DNA from: Bathymodiolus brooksi
Taxonomy: Eukaryota > Mollusca > Bivalvia > Mytilida > Modiolidae
DNA length: 64,000 nucleotides
Assembly (NCBI GenBank): GCA_963680875.1
Contig: OY804588.1
Coordinates: 62,134,397-62,198,396, forward strand
Reading direction: 5' to 3'
Shown here: positions 12,441 through 23,785 of the stretch, one piece after another
Layout of the letters: each line of letters starts with the position of its first letter
How positions within the stretch are numbered: position 1 is the stretch's first letter
Notes under the pieces: model-generated
The model's input: the letters and a program-made list of their open reading frames with translations, nothing else
Told to the model about the DNA's origin: nothing
The model's database searches: none
Made by a program: the position numbers and the translations under genes

Positions 12441-15060
12441 TACAGTAGGCCAACTGTATATATTGGTTTTTATTATTTATGGATTTCATTCAAACGTATA
12501 TTTATGGTGTGGTTTTTTTCCATTTCACAGGAAAAAAGTCCGGGTGACACAGCAATGGGGTGTCACACGAAAATGTTTAACAAAGGGCTATAAATATATT
12601 AATAATTTTATAATAAAAAAAAATGGAAAACGCTATTCACTATTTATAGCTAGACTATATCCTGGCGTTACCAAATTTCGATAACGTAACAACTTATTGG
12701 CTTATGTCACGCTTCCCGTAGATTTTTTGTATGAAATACTTTAATAAACTTAAATTACTAATAAAGTTGTTTAACTGTACAAAAAAGAAGAAACATCCGA
12801 TAAACAGTTTGACCGGTGTCAATCTTATGAAGTGTGTTGTTGTAATTACCCGAAAGAAAATGGCGTATCCTAATTTCGATAGGGGAGATAATTTCAACTC
12901 ATTCGGCCCCCAAAAATGTCTTCCCCGATATATTTCGGCCCAAAAAATGTCGACACTAAACCCCAAGTTCGAAGATACTGTGTCTGTGAAGTATATATTT
13001 TTTCAAATATTTTTAAAGAAATGTAGAAAAATGAAATATTTTATGAAGCCTCAAGATGACCTTTGATTGTAGTTGATAAAATTCGAGATTTTTTTAATGG
13101 AAAAAAATGTTTAATTAAAAAAAAATGAATATACAGACATAAACTTACAAAAAAATCATAAATTTAATTAGTTTTTCATTGCTAGCACTTTATTCTCACT
13201 TCTGTAAGTTGCCATTCTTTAAAGACGCATCTGAACGTCATTTGAACAATTTCATAATATGACACCTTTGGCTTTCCATACTTTTCATTTTTGGACAGGG
13301 ATTCCACTATGTTCTATTTTTAGAATATATTAGCGTAGATGCAGACGATCAAGACAGTGACAGTTCAGTGGATTCTAATTAAGTTTTCATGAGGAAAATC
13401 AACGTTTTTCGGTCAAATCAAAATGGTATTAGTGAAAACATAGTTTTTCTAGTCTAGGATGAATAAAATAAGTTACTCAACGCTCTAAAAGACATTTCCT
13501 CGATTTTTGTGTACTTGTGGTAGACGTCAACACTAGGTCGTTCTATACCGAAAAGTTCCGGGTGATGTCATCACCAGTACCCGAAAGCGACACTAAAAAT
13601 ACTGACCTATCGAAGTTAGGTTCTTATCGAATTTCGGATACTGCACATTATATGGAAAATAAACGTGTCGATTTTTATAGATAACTTTAGATATTTAAAA
13701 TGTAAAGAGACAACGCCCTATTTGATAACCGGAATATCACACCCAAGATTGATACACAAGGGGGTTGCATCATCGCACACCCAATCAGCTGTTTCTCTTG
13801 TGTCGTTGCATCATCACGACGCGATCAGTTAGTTGATCAAACTTACTTTGTCTTTGTTGTATATTTCTTCACACATATATTTCACAAATGTCGAGTATTT
13901 AAAAAAATATTTCCAATTTTTATTTACAATTATTTTGGAATTATACAATCTCATGATTTCCTTTTTATACCCGAATAAACATGCACGAGTTGCATGGACA
14001 CACAAATATTTAAAACAAAGTAAATCAGTACACTACATTTAAATTGTGAGAGAAAAAACACATGAAAAACCGGTCAATAAATAAAAATGAAAATATTTAT
14101 ATAAATATTAATATCTAACAATTTCTTACCTTAAATGTACAATCAAAATTAAATTAAATAAAATAATTATCCTGCATATACATTGAAGACTGCCCTCTCA
14201 ATGATATCAAAGCATGAACTGATAATATGGTTTCGTTGTAAAACTTTTCCGCCGTAAAAATCACATGACCACGTTTTCTCAACACATGATAGCTTAAATC
14301 TGATTGGGTATGTTGGACATTATGGTTGAATTAATATTGATGCAAAGTCCCGACCTTGACACGAAAGTCTAAACGAGAGAAACAAGCAAGCTTCCCCGAG
14401 GATAAACATTCTTATGTGGATGGCAGGGAAATATACAAATATATATTATATCAGTCTCTGATCAAATGCGAATGGTGTCCTTCATTAAGTAGCTATATTC
14501 CCATTAAGTCGTGGGGAGAATTTTCTAATTATTTTTTGGGGGGATCTTTACATTAACATTATTGGAAAATATTAGCTATTGTGTGAACTTCTGGTGGTAA
14601 GGAGTTACAATATATGTCACTGAGTACTAGATAACTGACACATCAACATGTTTACAGGTATGGCGGCTCTATGAAGCCCGTAATCGTTTTGAAATGTAAT
14701 TTATAGTATAGTCTCTGGAAGACTGCTGTTTAACGCTTTGTGTGAGCAGTGTTTCAGCAATCTTCGATTGCAAGAACAAGTTATTTTTCGAAGAGATGAC
14801 GTTGATGGGTCCGCTTGACGCGTTGTATTAGAATAACACGCTAGTTTATAGTCTGATAGTTAGGTCCTGCTGTTCAATGCTAAAACAGCAATTCCGTTTG
14901 TCTTCTGTAAGATGTTGCGACAAGTATAGTGATACTTCCAGTAAATTTTTGTCTTCATTTTTTTTATGCTCAAGACTGAGAGCAAAATTATCAAGATTAA
15001 CCAAACAACACAAAACAGCATCAATCATATTTTTCAAAGATCTTTGAACGCTGCATGATT
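12440..15060. other. No gene recognised
   Basis: AT-rich sequence. Open frames of 60-110 codons overlap on both strands and show no conserved motif. A 5' exon of glutamine synthetase could be here, but nothing marks it. Confidence 0.45.
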
Positions 15061-15069
15061 TCTAAGATT

Positions 15070-15330
15070 GACCTCAAATGTTCACACAACACCAAATGTT
15101 TTCAAGTAAAACAATGTTTTCAAGTGTAACGCAATGACACACCAACACCACGTGACCAGATATATTTTCAATTACAGTAATTATTTTTAATGTTCCCAAG
15201 TTTTGCCCGATGACACACAACACCAGGCCAAATCTATTTTCAAATACAGCAATGTTTTCAAGTTAAGCGCAACGACACCAAATCTATTTTTAAGGACATC
15301 AATGTTTTCAATCGCCACCCGACACAAAGT
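15070..15330 (+). repeat. Diverged tandem repeat, about 70-bp unit
   Basis: Blocks like CAATGTTTTCAAGT, GCAATGACACAC and AAATCTATTTTCAA recur about four times with many substitutions and gaps. It is an old, decayed minisatellite. Confidence 0.5.
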
Positions 15331-15599
15331 CTATCTCCAACTGTATGACGCTCAGTTTTTTTTGATAATTTTCATATGAAATGTATTTCTGTTACATTTA
15401 ATGATAGTTCTGATACTGTTTTTGGATGGCTTCCATGATCAATATGTAATGGTCATCCGCCAAATCCTGTTGATGTTTTTAATTTTCATACAAAACAAAA
15501 AAGACGTAATATGCGGATACTAGGCTAGCGAGTCATTGATTTAAAAATGATCAATTTTTATCTTTTTCACAGATTATTCGTCTTTGTGCGGTCGTTAAG

Positions 15600-15833
15600 T
15601 GTTAGGGGTTATGGTATTTAGCGCCACTTTCAACAATATTTCAGCTATATCGTGGCGGTCAGGTTTATTGGCGGAGAAAATCACCGACCTGCCGCAAGTC
15701 ACTGACAAATTGTATCACATACTGTTGTATCGAGTACACCTCGCCATTAGCAGGATTCGAACTAACAACTTTAGTGGTGATAGGCACTGATTGCACAGGT
15801 AGTTGTAAATCCAACTACCATACGGTCACGACG
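15600..15833 (-). repeat. SINE family 1 copy
   Basis: Near-complete. The tail GCGCCACTTTCAACAATAT follows TTAGGGGTTATGG, and the body lacks a short piece between TTATTGGCGG and AGAAAATCACC. The head ends with TAAATCCAACTACCATACGG and CACGACGAC. Confidence 0.85.
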
Positions 15834-15937
15834 ACTCATACATTTTTGTTAATGTTCATATAAACTTAAAATACAAGTACATTTTGTATATACATTATAC
15901 AGTTTATGGACCTCTTCATATTCTTGGTGGGAACCGT

Positions 15938-16102
15938 CTAGACCGAATTATTCTGTCGTTTAGAAAGCCCTTCCTATCATTCTATATTTATCTTTTACTT
16001 ATCTGACTTTTTATGTTTATTTTTATTTTTTTATGTTGCTAAGTAAAAGATAAATATAGAATGATAGAAATGGCTTTCTAAGCGACAGAATAATTCGGTC
16101 TA
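15938..16102. mobile_element. 166-bp foldback MITE with 7-8 bp target duplication
   Basis: The arms CTAGACCGAATTATTCTGTC and the inverted TCGGTCTA end pair over about 65 bp each (AAAGATAAATATAGAATGAT in the right arm), around a short T-rich centre. GGAACCGT occurs on both sides (15930-15937 and 16103-16110), which fits an 8-bp target duplication. It inserted at the head of the SINE that follows. Confidence 0.75.
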
Positions 16103-16110
16103 GGAACCGT

Positions 16111-16280
16111 CATGGCCGTGATCTGATGGTAGTTGGATTTACTACTACCTATGCAATCAGTGCCTATCACCACTAAGTTGTGAATATTTCGGTTTCCTCC
16201 ACCAATATAACTTACCGCCACGATATAACAGAAATATAGTTGAAAATGGCGTTAAACACCATAAACCAAACCAACCATAT
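16111..16280 (+). repeat. SINE family 1 copy with internal deletion
   Basis: Head CATGGCCGTGATCTGATGG, then GCAATCAGTGCCTATCACCA, then a jump to the 3' part (GGTTTCCTCCACCAATA) and the tail GGCGTTAAACACCATAAAC. The B box and mid body are deleted. Confidence 0.8.
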
Positions 16281-16284
16281 TCTT

Positions 16285-16929
16285 GGTCAAGTATTAGTCA
16301 TCACTCTATATATGGTCACTAGAGAGAAATGAAATTATGAAAAGAAGTTTAAACAGTGATGACCAACAATTCCACCAATATCAACAAAACAAACAATCAC
16401 CTCTCATCTTAACTGAACTCAGTTGTACACAATAAAAGAGACCACGACATATGACGTGGTAAATCTAGATTCTGGCATGAGACAGGCACAAACAAAAATG
16501 TGGATTTGTTCCTTAATTTGTTTTCACATGTAAATTCCAAAACAACAGAAATTAATGAGTATCTCACCCGTATGGAGCTTAGATGATTTCCATGAAGTTC
16601 GGAATAGTTAATTAGTCCTATTGTCCGTTATCCTCGGTAACTAATCAACATTTGTAATCAAAGAAAAAAATTTCACTGCTTGTTATCATATGCAATTGAT
16701 CTAACTGTTTAAATTCAATTAAAAATACGTTCAACGAAACATAATCGGTTTAAATAGATACACTGTACTTCCTGGTGAAATATTGTTTAAAAAGTATTTA
16801 AGCTTAATTATTGGATATCTTTATTGACCAATTTTATCATGACGTCAAGTAATAATTTTTTTTGAATACGGAATATTTCTTTGCTCTTTTGTTTGTAAAT
16901 ATAAAAGAAAATATTTATTTACACACGAT
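16285..16929. other. No gene recognised
   Basis: AT-rich sequence between the SINE and the start of the segmental duplication. No motif recognised. Confidence 0.45.
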
Positions 16930-17464
16930 TTTCGAAATGAGTAATTTTGTGAATACAATGTATGTGAATAAATTGCATACTTAATTGACTTGTGATAAAA
17001 ATTTGATACATTTTTATTCACGGATGTTGTGAATCTGATTACCCCCCTTGTCACGGCTGGTAATCGGCACAAGCAGAACAATCGGTTCTGCAAAGAAATT
17101 CGTGAGGATAACTTCCGGTTTTGGTGGAGGAGAGTAAACGAAGACGCTTCGAAAGGTATGTACATGTCAAAAATTGAAATTTTCTTTTTTACTGCTCGAA
17201 TATTGCAAAATCAGAGAATGCTATGCTGTGGCGAATGCTTTCACGATTAGAAACATGCATAGTTTATTCTTGTATATGAAGTGTAACTCTCGCAAAATCA
17301 ATCGTCCCACGAAAAACGTGACGAAAATTGTGACACTCTTACATTTCTAAGTTGTTCTTGACAAAGATGCAAGTTAAATTTTCAATATTTTTTCATCATG
17401 GGAGTCTAAATGTAATCGGGGATAAATTCCGATTCGTCAGAAGTAAATTGAAGTCTAGATAAAT

Positions 17465-17674
17465 CTACAAACTGTCAATTTTCTCGTTTTCCTGCTTGAG
17501 GAGATCGGTTCTGATAGAGCACATTGCGAATGCATGAGGAGATTTGCTAGTTTTGGTACGACACATGTAATCCACTGTATAATCACAAATTTTGCATGTC
17601 TGTCTGGTAATAAATTCACGAACTGATGCCCTTCTTCCCGTCGGGTTTTTAAAAGTATAAAAGTAATATTTCAT
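17465..17674 (-). CDS. Cysteine-containing C-terminal fragment, transposon-encoded
   Basis: A 69-codon frame ending at a stop inside the left inverted repeat. It has a basic GRRASVREF stretch and cysteines in CKICDYTVDYMC, then a C near FAMC. The spacing CxxC-x6-C suggests a small metal-binding tail. It sits 3' of the larger ORF in the same element and strand and may be its last exon. Function unknown. It may instead be unrelated sequence captured in the inverted repeat. Confidence 0.35.
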   Translation of the reverse strand: MKYYFYTFKNPTGRRASVREFITRQTCKICDYTVDYMCRTKTSKSPHAFAMCSIRTDLLKQENEKIDSL

Positions 17675-17873
17675 TGTTCATGGGCTGTCCACCTAGAAAG
17701 AAACATTTCATTTAAGGAATCAATTCATAATTGTAACTGCGGTTTCCCATGATTTAACTTGTCATTATGGATCATTTGTTGTTTGTGACAACTTCCATTG
17801 TGTATTGGATACACAAGATTAACTTCCCTTACATTATAAAAAATTGAAAATGCACTGTGAGATAATTTTATAA

Positions 17874-18820
17874 TCAAGAATAATTAAACTTAATGTGAAT
17901 CATATCTTTATAATTTCTAATACAAATGATACACTCTAATGTTTGTCCTTCTTCAAAACCAAGAAGTTTTACATCTCCTCCTTTAAGGACATTCTTACCG
18001 TCAAACATCAATACATAGGACGTTTGTGGTGAAGGATGTTGAATCTTTAACTCAATCATTGAATCAATTAATCCTGGACTAAACCGTGACGGGAAGCCGG
18101 ACCCAAGTGGATTGATTCCCCTTAGTATGTTTTCGTTCGGACATGCAAAATTCACTCTTGAATTCAAAGGGGACAAAGACGTTGAAGATCCTGTTAAAAT
18201 GTCACTTTCATTTTTTGGGCCAGACATAAACCGAATGAAGCGACCACCAAATAACTTTCTCCCTAACCCAAAAAATTGGAGAGTTGATGGCGAATATCTC
18301 ATTTGACGTGATTCATCTTTGTCAAACCATTCTACAATGTCCAAAAACAACTCAAATGCAATGTTATCCAAAGGGAATTTTCCATCCTGTACTAATTTAA
18401 AGAATTTCAATAGCTTGTCCTTTTTCCCAACATCAGAAAGTTTGTCAAGAACATCTTAAAAAACTTCAACTACTGAAACTTCTTCCTTCGGGTCAACTTC
18501 TATCTTGCCTATACTTTCATCAAGACTCGTAAAAGAAACATTTTGTAGATCTGCGGTGAAGTTTCCGTCATCTTTAGTAAAAAGGTTGCGCCAAATAGGT
18601 GTGGAAACCCGTTTGAAAGGATTAAATATTTTGAAATTGAAAGAGATTTTCTTAATAAACTTGGTGTCCTGATTGATATGGATTTTAAATTTGGTGTACT
18701 GCTACTTGTTTTTTTTGTTCGTTTTCTTGGCGGTGATACAGGCAATCTATCGAAATGTTTTTTTGTAGAGTCAATGTCAGTCCCCTTTTCCTCTTTCCCT
18801 TGAATCCTGTCATCTCCTGA
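17874..18820 (-). pseudogene. Broken transposon ORF, middle region of a ZnF/YqaJ-type family
   Basis: The longest intact part (18410-17874, 178 codons) contains SRQMRYSPSTLQFFGLGRKL, RFIRFMSGPKN, NFACPNENILRGINP, SPGLIDSMIELK, YVLMFDGKNVLKG and GDVKLLGFEEGQTLE. From memory, this order is typical of large proteins common in mollusc and cnidarian genomes. Those have N-terminal C2H2-like fingers and a C-terminal YqaJ-type nuclease domain; the nuclease part is absent here. Upstream on the same strand the reading continues through one in-frame TAA (near 18459) and one frameshift (near 18650) to a proline/serine/lysine-rich stretch and an acceptor-like CTGTCCACTTTCAG near 18818. The gene is dead in this copy. 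Family identity is recollection, not a search result. Confidence 0.5.
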
Positions 18821-19984
18821 AAGTGGACAGAGAATAGTTTATTTTGATTAGAGTATTTATCAGTTTTGTGTTTAAAAGTGTCAATTTATCAATTTTGCAG
18901 AAAACAATTAACAAAACTAGCAAATCTCCTCATGCATTCGCAATGTGCTCTATCAGAACCGATCTCCTCAAGCAGGAAAACGAGAAAATTGACAGTTTGT
19001 AGATTTATCTGGACTTCAATTTACTTCTGACGAATCGGAATTTATCCCTGATTACATTTAGACTCCCATGATGAAAAAATATTGAAAATTTAACTTGCAT
19101 CTTTGTCAAGAACAACTTAGAAATGTAAGAGTGTCACAATTTTCGTAATGTTTTTCGTGGGACGATTGATTTTGCGAGAGTTACACTTCATATACAAGAA
19201 TAAACTATGCATGTTTCTAATCGTGAAAGCATTCGCCACAGCATAGCATTCTCTGATTTTGCAATATTCGAGCAGTAAAAAAGAAAATTTCAATTTTTGA
19301 CATGTACATACCTTTCGAAGCGTCTTCGTTTACTCTCCTCCACCAAAACCGGAAGTTATCCTCACGAATTTCTTTGCAGAACCGATTGTTCTGCTTGTGC
19401 CGATTACCAGCCGTGCTTGTTTGAATAAAATTTGAAACGGAATGCGAACTGTGTAAAGAAAAAAATAAGATTGTAGAGATATTTATATCCTGTTCACTCA
19501 AATTTCTGACAGATAGAAGATAATCTATACAATATCAAATGTATCATATATCCCATAACCTATTTTTTAAAACTTATTTCTCTGTAAGTCGCCAGAGTTA
19601 AATTTCTTGAGGTTTGTCCACCCTATTGTTTAAATTTCCTGGAATAGATCAATTCTAGGAAAAAATAAAATGTCGAAACATAATGTACCAAAAATACCCA
19701 AGAATGATCTCAATCAAAGATTTAATAGTATGCAGTCATTCAGGAGGTGAATACAATTAAGGTCTTGGTGAACAATGTCCCCTTTTGCTACCGAAAGTGG
19801 GGTATTTGGTTCTTAAAAGTATGAATTTATAGCTTATAACTTTTAATGCACTATATACAAGTAAAATTGATTTCAATTACTAAAATTTTCCGCAAAGAAA
19901 AGAAGAAAAAAAATTATCAAAACAAATAAAAATACCGTCTCCAAAATGACAACCGTTGCCTTCCATGTACAGAGGCTAGGGTTA

Positions 19985-20165
19985 TGATGTTTAAAGCCGC
20001 AAGTCACTGACAAACGTTATCACATACTGTTTCGAGTACACCTCGTCTAAGTAGGATTCGAACTCACAACTTTAGTGGTGTTATGCACTGATATTGCACA
20101 GGTAGTTACTAGTTATTACATCTACTAGGTGTAAGTCCAACTACCATTCGAACACGACCACGACG
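19985..20165 (-). repeat. SINE family 1 fragment
   Basis: GCCGCAAGTCACTGACAAAC through the inverted B box AGGATTCGAACTC to CCAACTACCATTCG and ACGACCACGACGACCC. The tail half is missing. The paralogous fragments are at 27543-27760 and 34583-34760. Confidence 0.75.
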
Positions 20166-20239
20166 ACCCATTTCCATGTACAAGCGGGCCTTTCTGTCAA
20201 ATCGGGTCAAATCAGGCCAAATCTGACACGTGAAATAGA

Positions 20240-20262
20240 TGATTGATTGATTGATTGATTGT
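20240..20262 (+). repeat. Short TGAT microsatellite (ancestral length)
   Basis: Only about five TTGA units here, against some fifty in the two paralogous positions (27833-28043 and 34835-35027). Confidence 0.8.
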
Positions 20263-20788
20263 TGTTTAAAGTTAAGCGAGAAATATTTCAGTTTTATTCG
20301 TGACAATAGTTTACAAACAGTATATACAAAGAAAGTGTGTAAAGTGGATGGGGGGTTCTGATTTATGAAGCAGGAAAAAACTTCCACGGAATCTGCTGCT
20401 GTAAACTATCATTCCTTCATCCGTTGTGGTAGGTACAACAGACGCTAGACACGATATCAATAAACAAGAAATCCATATACAGTCATGGTAAAAGCAATTA
20501 GCAATGTGTAACATAAAAAGAACTATTAGTCATTTACGCATCGATATATTTTCCATTAACTATGGAATTTTTTTATTGATCTAGTGTCTGTGGGATATAT
20601 ACAATGTTTAAGTAAAGCGAATGGTTTTGTTAGTTAATATTATTAAAATTATATGTTATAATCGTATAGTTTTCGAAGACAAGACAATACTTTATTAAGC
20701 CTCAGACACTTAAATGTACAAGAGGACGTAAACATGAAATATATACATACAACTGATGTGAGTCCACAGGCGCTCGTGGCACGGAATT

Positions 20789-20789
<1 letters not shown>

Positions 20790-20840
<51 letters not shown>

Positions 20841-20842
20841 TT
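20790..20842 (+). repeat. Poly-C run followed by CA repeat
   Basis: About 35 consecutive C then ACACACACACACAC. Low-complexity. It may hide a length error in the assembly. Confidence 0.9.
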
Positions 20843-21189
20843 ACAACTTTCTGCTTACATATTTATTTTCATCTCTTTTTCCTTATTTTAACTTGTACGT
20901 GTCCATATTCATATAATCTTGTGTTAACAGCAACTTTGGTGTGTCGACCAAATATAACTCTAATTGTCAATAGGGTCGATGAAGTAGTAAAGAAACTTTA
21001 TTGAAAATAAATATGGAAACAGAAAGTTAAAAAGGGTGGATAATTCCGTGTCTCACGAGCGCCTGCATGTTTGACAGTCAGGTTAATTGACACAATGCTT
21101 ACGTAATATAATAATCGAGTAGACCTTTAACATATACATAGAACTGATGGTCGACAGATAACTGACACACAACCTTTAACATATATACA

Positions 21190-23785
21190 TAGAAGTATAG
21201 GAGAATGTCCAAGTAACTCTCCATTCCTTAAAAATAATGGAGCCGAGGCCCATTGTTTTTAAGGAATGGGGAGATACGAGGACATTCTCCAACTTAAAAT
21301 CCACCCATTGTACTTTATTAATTTTATTAAAGTAATAATTTTTTGATTAGAAAACGGAAAATTTGAGTTTTCTCGAAAACAATACATTTTTTTAAAACAC
21401 AGTAAACGAGAGTTTTGTGCAGAATTTTACTACCATTTTTAAAATATGCATTTCATCTAACAATAACCTTTCATTATTGCTGCACTCATCTGAAATTTGA
21501 CATTTTCCCCGATTTTTACCGCCAAAATAGAGGTGGGAGTAAACTAACTAGAGGTAGCAGCCAGGTAAATCTTACCTTGATAGAGACAGAGACGTGTACA
21601 GGCATATTTTGACACTCCATTTTTAAACTTTAAAATCTTTCTAAAAGTTCACATAAAATTTCTTCATAAACCTATTTTTTTACATCTTAACATATATATA
21701 AACATTGCAAGAATGGGTAAAACAAAGGACTTGTCAAAAGATTGTAAAAACATTGTGTTAAATCTATTCAAGTTTTTTCAGCTTGAGAAGGCCAGGGGAA
21801 GACCATTTTATTCCCCAGATAATTTGATTAAAAGAACATGCAAGGCTGTTGGCATATCTTACAGTTCTGTGTATAGAGTTGTAAACGGTAAAAGTCCTCC
21901 TGAATCCAACAGACCGAGAGAAAGAAAGAAAATTCTTGATGATTTTGACCGTTGCGTTATTAAACGGACCGTTCATAGCATGTACAACAGGAAAATTGCC
22001 CCAACAGTCTCAAAAACTAAGAAAGAAATTGAAGATACAATTAAAATCTCGAAATCAACGCTTACTTTAACTTTATTAGATCTTGGTTATAAGTACAAAA
22101 AATCCGGCGATAATAGGAGGCTTTTATATGATCAGAGGTCAGTAATAAATGATCGGTGTAATTACCTCCGAAAAATCAGGAAGTTTCGAGAGGATGGGTA
22201 TGAAATTGTATATTTGGATGAGACCTGGGTTAATCAGAATCATGCCACTGACTACATGTGGTTACCAGTTGATGGTTCTGATGCCCCAAAGATTCCTTTA
22301 GGAAAAGGTAAAAGGTTGATAGTTTGCACGCTGGTAATCGTGAGGAGGGTTTGATTGATAGGTGTGATTTGGTTTTTCTTGCCAAAGCTAAAGATGGGGA
22401 TTATCACCAAGAAATGAACGGGCCCATCTTTCTAAACTGGTTCGAAAATCAGCTTATGCCAGCATTAAAAAGCCCAAGTGTTATCGTTTTAGATAATGCC
22501 AGTTATCACAACATCAAGACTGAAGAAACTGTTGTGCCAAACTTTAATCAGAGAAAAGCTGTCTTACAAGATTATCTTTCAAAACACAACATTCCTTTTC
22601 AGCCCCTTGAAACTAAAAAACAACTTTATGAAAAAATCAAATTTAAGAAACTCCTTTCCGTTTTTAAAACTGATAAAATTGCCAACCTACACGGTCACGA
22701 AGTTCTAAGAACCCCTGTTCGCCATTGCGAATTGAACCCCATAGAACTTATTTGGGAACAGGTTAAAGGGTTTGTTGCAGAAAACAATACAACTTTTCGT
22801 TTGAAGGATGTGAAAGAACTTGTTTATGGGGGGTTTGGCAGAATTACAAAGGAAGTTTGGGCGAAGGCAGAAGACCATGTATTAAAAATAGAAAAGGAGT
22901 ATGGGAAAGAGAATTGCATTGATAGGAGTGAGATTCCCCCAATAATAATTGATTTTGATGACGACGAGTCCAGCGACGAGGAAAGCTGAATCCAGTCCAA
23001 CATGATTACATATTGAACGGGTATACCGGTTGTAAATGACAGATTGTACATAACGTTTTTACCTATACAATTTTATTCATATCCAATAATTGTGTACTCT
23101 ATGTCTAACTTCAGTGAATTTATTAGCAGAAAAGACCGTTCTTTTTCGAATTATTTCAGAAAGATTGAAATAGCTTGGTCAAATTAAAAATCAGTAATTA
23201 TGGAAATTTATGATTTCAAGTTTTTTTCAAAATTTTCGAGGTAAATCTCAGGTAAGCATGTGTATAAATGTCACGTAGTCAAATGCATTAACCATGAAGG
23301 GAACAATAGCCTTCTCCGGCACTTCGACGAGAGACAATAGACCAGCTGCGGGACCACCGTCGTTCCTATTGTTATATGGGATTACGTCCACGGTGAGTTG
23401 GCTGTCACATTTAACGAGCAAACTTGGCCTATTTTGAAGAACTTAGCCTGAAATAAAGACTAAAATAACGCCAAAAATTGGTAATTTTTCAGATGAGCAG
23501 GGCCTTCAGAATAATTTCAACCGTAAATATTTATACAATTCCAAAATGGTAGTAAAATTCCTGACAAAACTCTCGTTGGATGCGTTAAAAAAAAATCTAC
23601 GCTTTACGAAATATTTAGATTTTTCCGTTTTCTAATCAAAAAATTATTACTTTAATCATTAATCTTGTAGCCAAAAAAAGTCTGTGTATATAGTATCTAA
23701 AGTACAAAGAGAACAATAACTCTCCATTCCTTAAAAATAATGGAGAGTTTTGACAATAGATTTACATCACAGGTGGATTTTAACT
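21190..23785 (+). mobile_element. Tc1/mariner-type transposon with long imperfect inverted repeats
   Basis: Inverted repeats flank the transposase. Left 21293-21450 and right 23540-23785 share TAAAATCCACC, TTGTACTTTA, AAAGTAATAATTTTTTGATT, AGAAAACGGAAAA and AACGAGAGTTTTGT with AATTTTACTACCATTTT. At the left a 92-bp near-perfect hairpin (GGAGAATGTCC ... GGACATTCTCC, 21198-21290) lies outside this. Its stem sequence CTCCATTCCTTAAAAATAAT recurs near the right end (23721). The paralogous sites near 29285 and 36300 are continuous across this point, which brackets the insertion. Exact ends and TSD could not be fixed, partly because the left flank is also duplicated. Confidence 0.8.
21713..22989 (+). 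pseudogene. Tc1/mariner-like DDE transposase, one frameshift
   Basis: Would cut and paste the surrounding element. Residues 1-70 form a helix-turn-helix region (KRTCKAVGISYSSVYRVV). The first catalytic Asp is in VYLDETWVNQNH, the second in VIVLDNASYHN, and the Glu in LNPIELIWEQVKG. A GDYHQEMNG motif precedes the second Asp. The spacing between second Asp and Glu is 83 residues, far from the 34-41 of classical Tc1/mariner. The reading frame is broken once, near 22326, where one base appears missing in a run of T; the downstream frame then runs intact to the TGA at 22987-22989. The N- and C-terminal parts are otherwise undamaged, with an acidic C-terminus. The element was therefore recently active or can be supplied in trans. 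Confidence 0.85.

Larger units (their letters stand above)
17052..19415 (-). mobile_element. DNA transposon with about 505-bp inverted repeats and 5-bp TSD
   Basis: Ends are CACGGCTGGTAATCGG on the left and its exact inverse at 19400-19415. The inverted repeats run to about 17558 and back to about 18912. The direct repeat CTTGT flanks both sides (17047-17051 and 19416-19420). The paralogous site in copies 2 and 3 reads uninterrupted across CCCCCCTTGTT, so it is an empty site. The middle carries decayed coding sequence on the minus strand. The last coding stretch (17465-17674) runs into the left inverted repeat. Superfamily not assigned: 5-bp duplications and CAC termini occur in Transib-type elements, but the protein does not look like RAG1/Transib. 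Confidence 0.85.

Noticed and set aside
17052..19415. RAG1/Transib element on the basis of CAC termini and 5-bp TSD
   Set aside because: The terminus CACGGCT does not continue as the Transib/RSS heptamer, and the encoded protein fragment does not resemble RAG1 or Transib transposase.
20734..20916. Proline-rich ORF
   Set aside because: Translation of a 35-base poly-C run next to a CA repeat.
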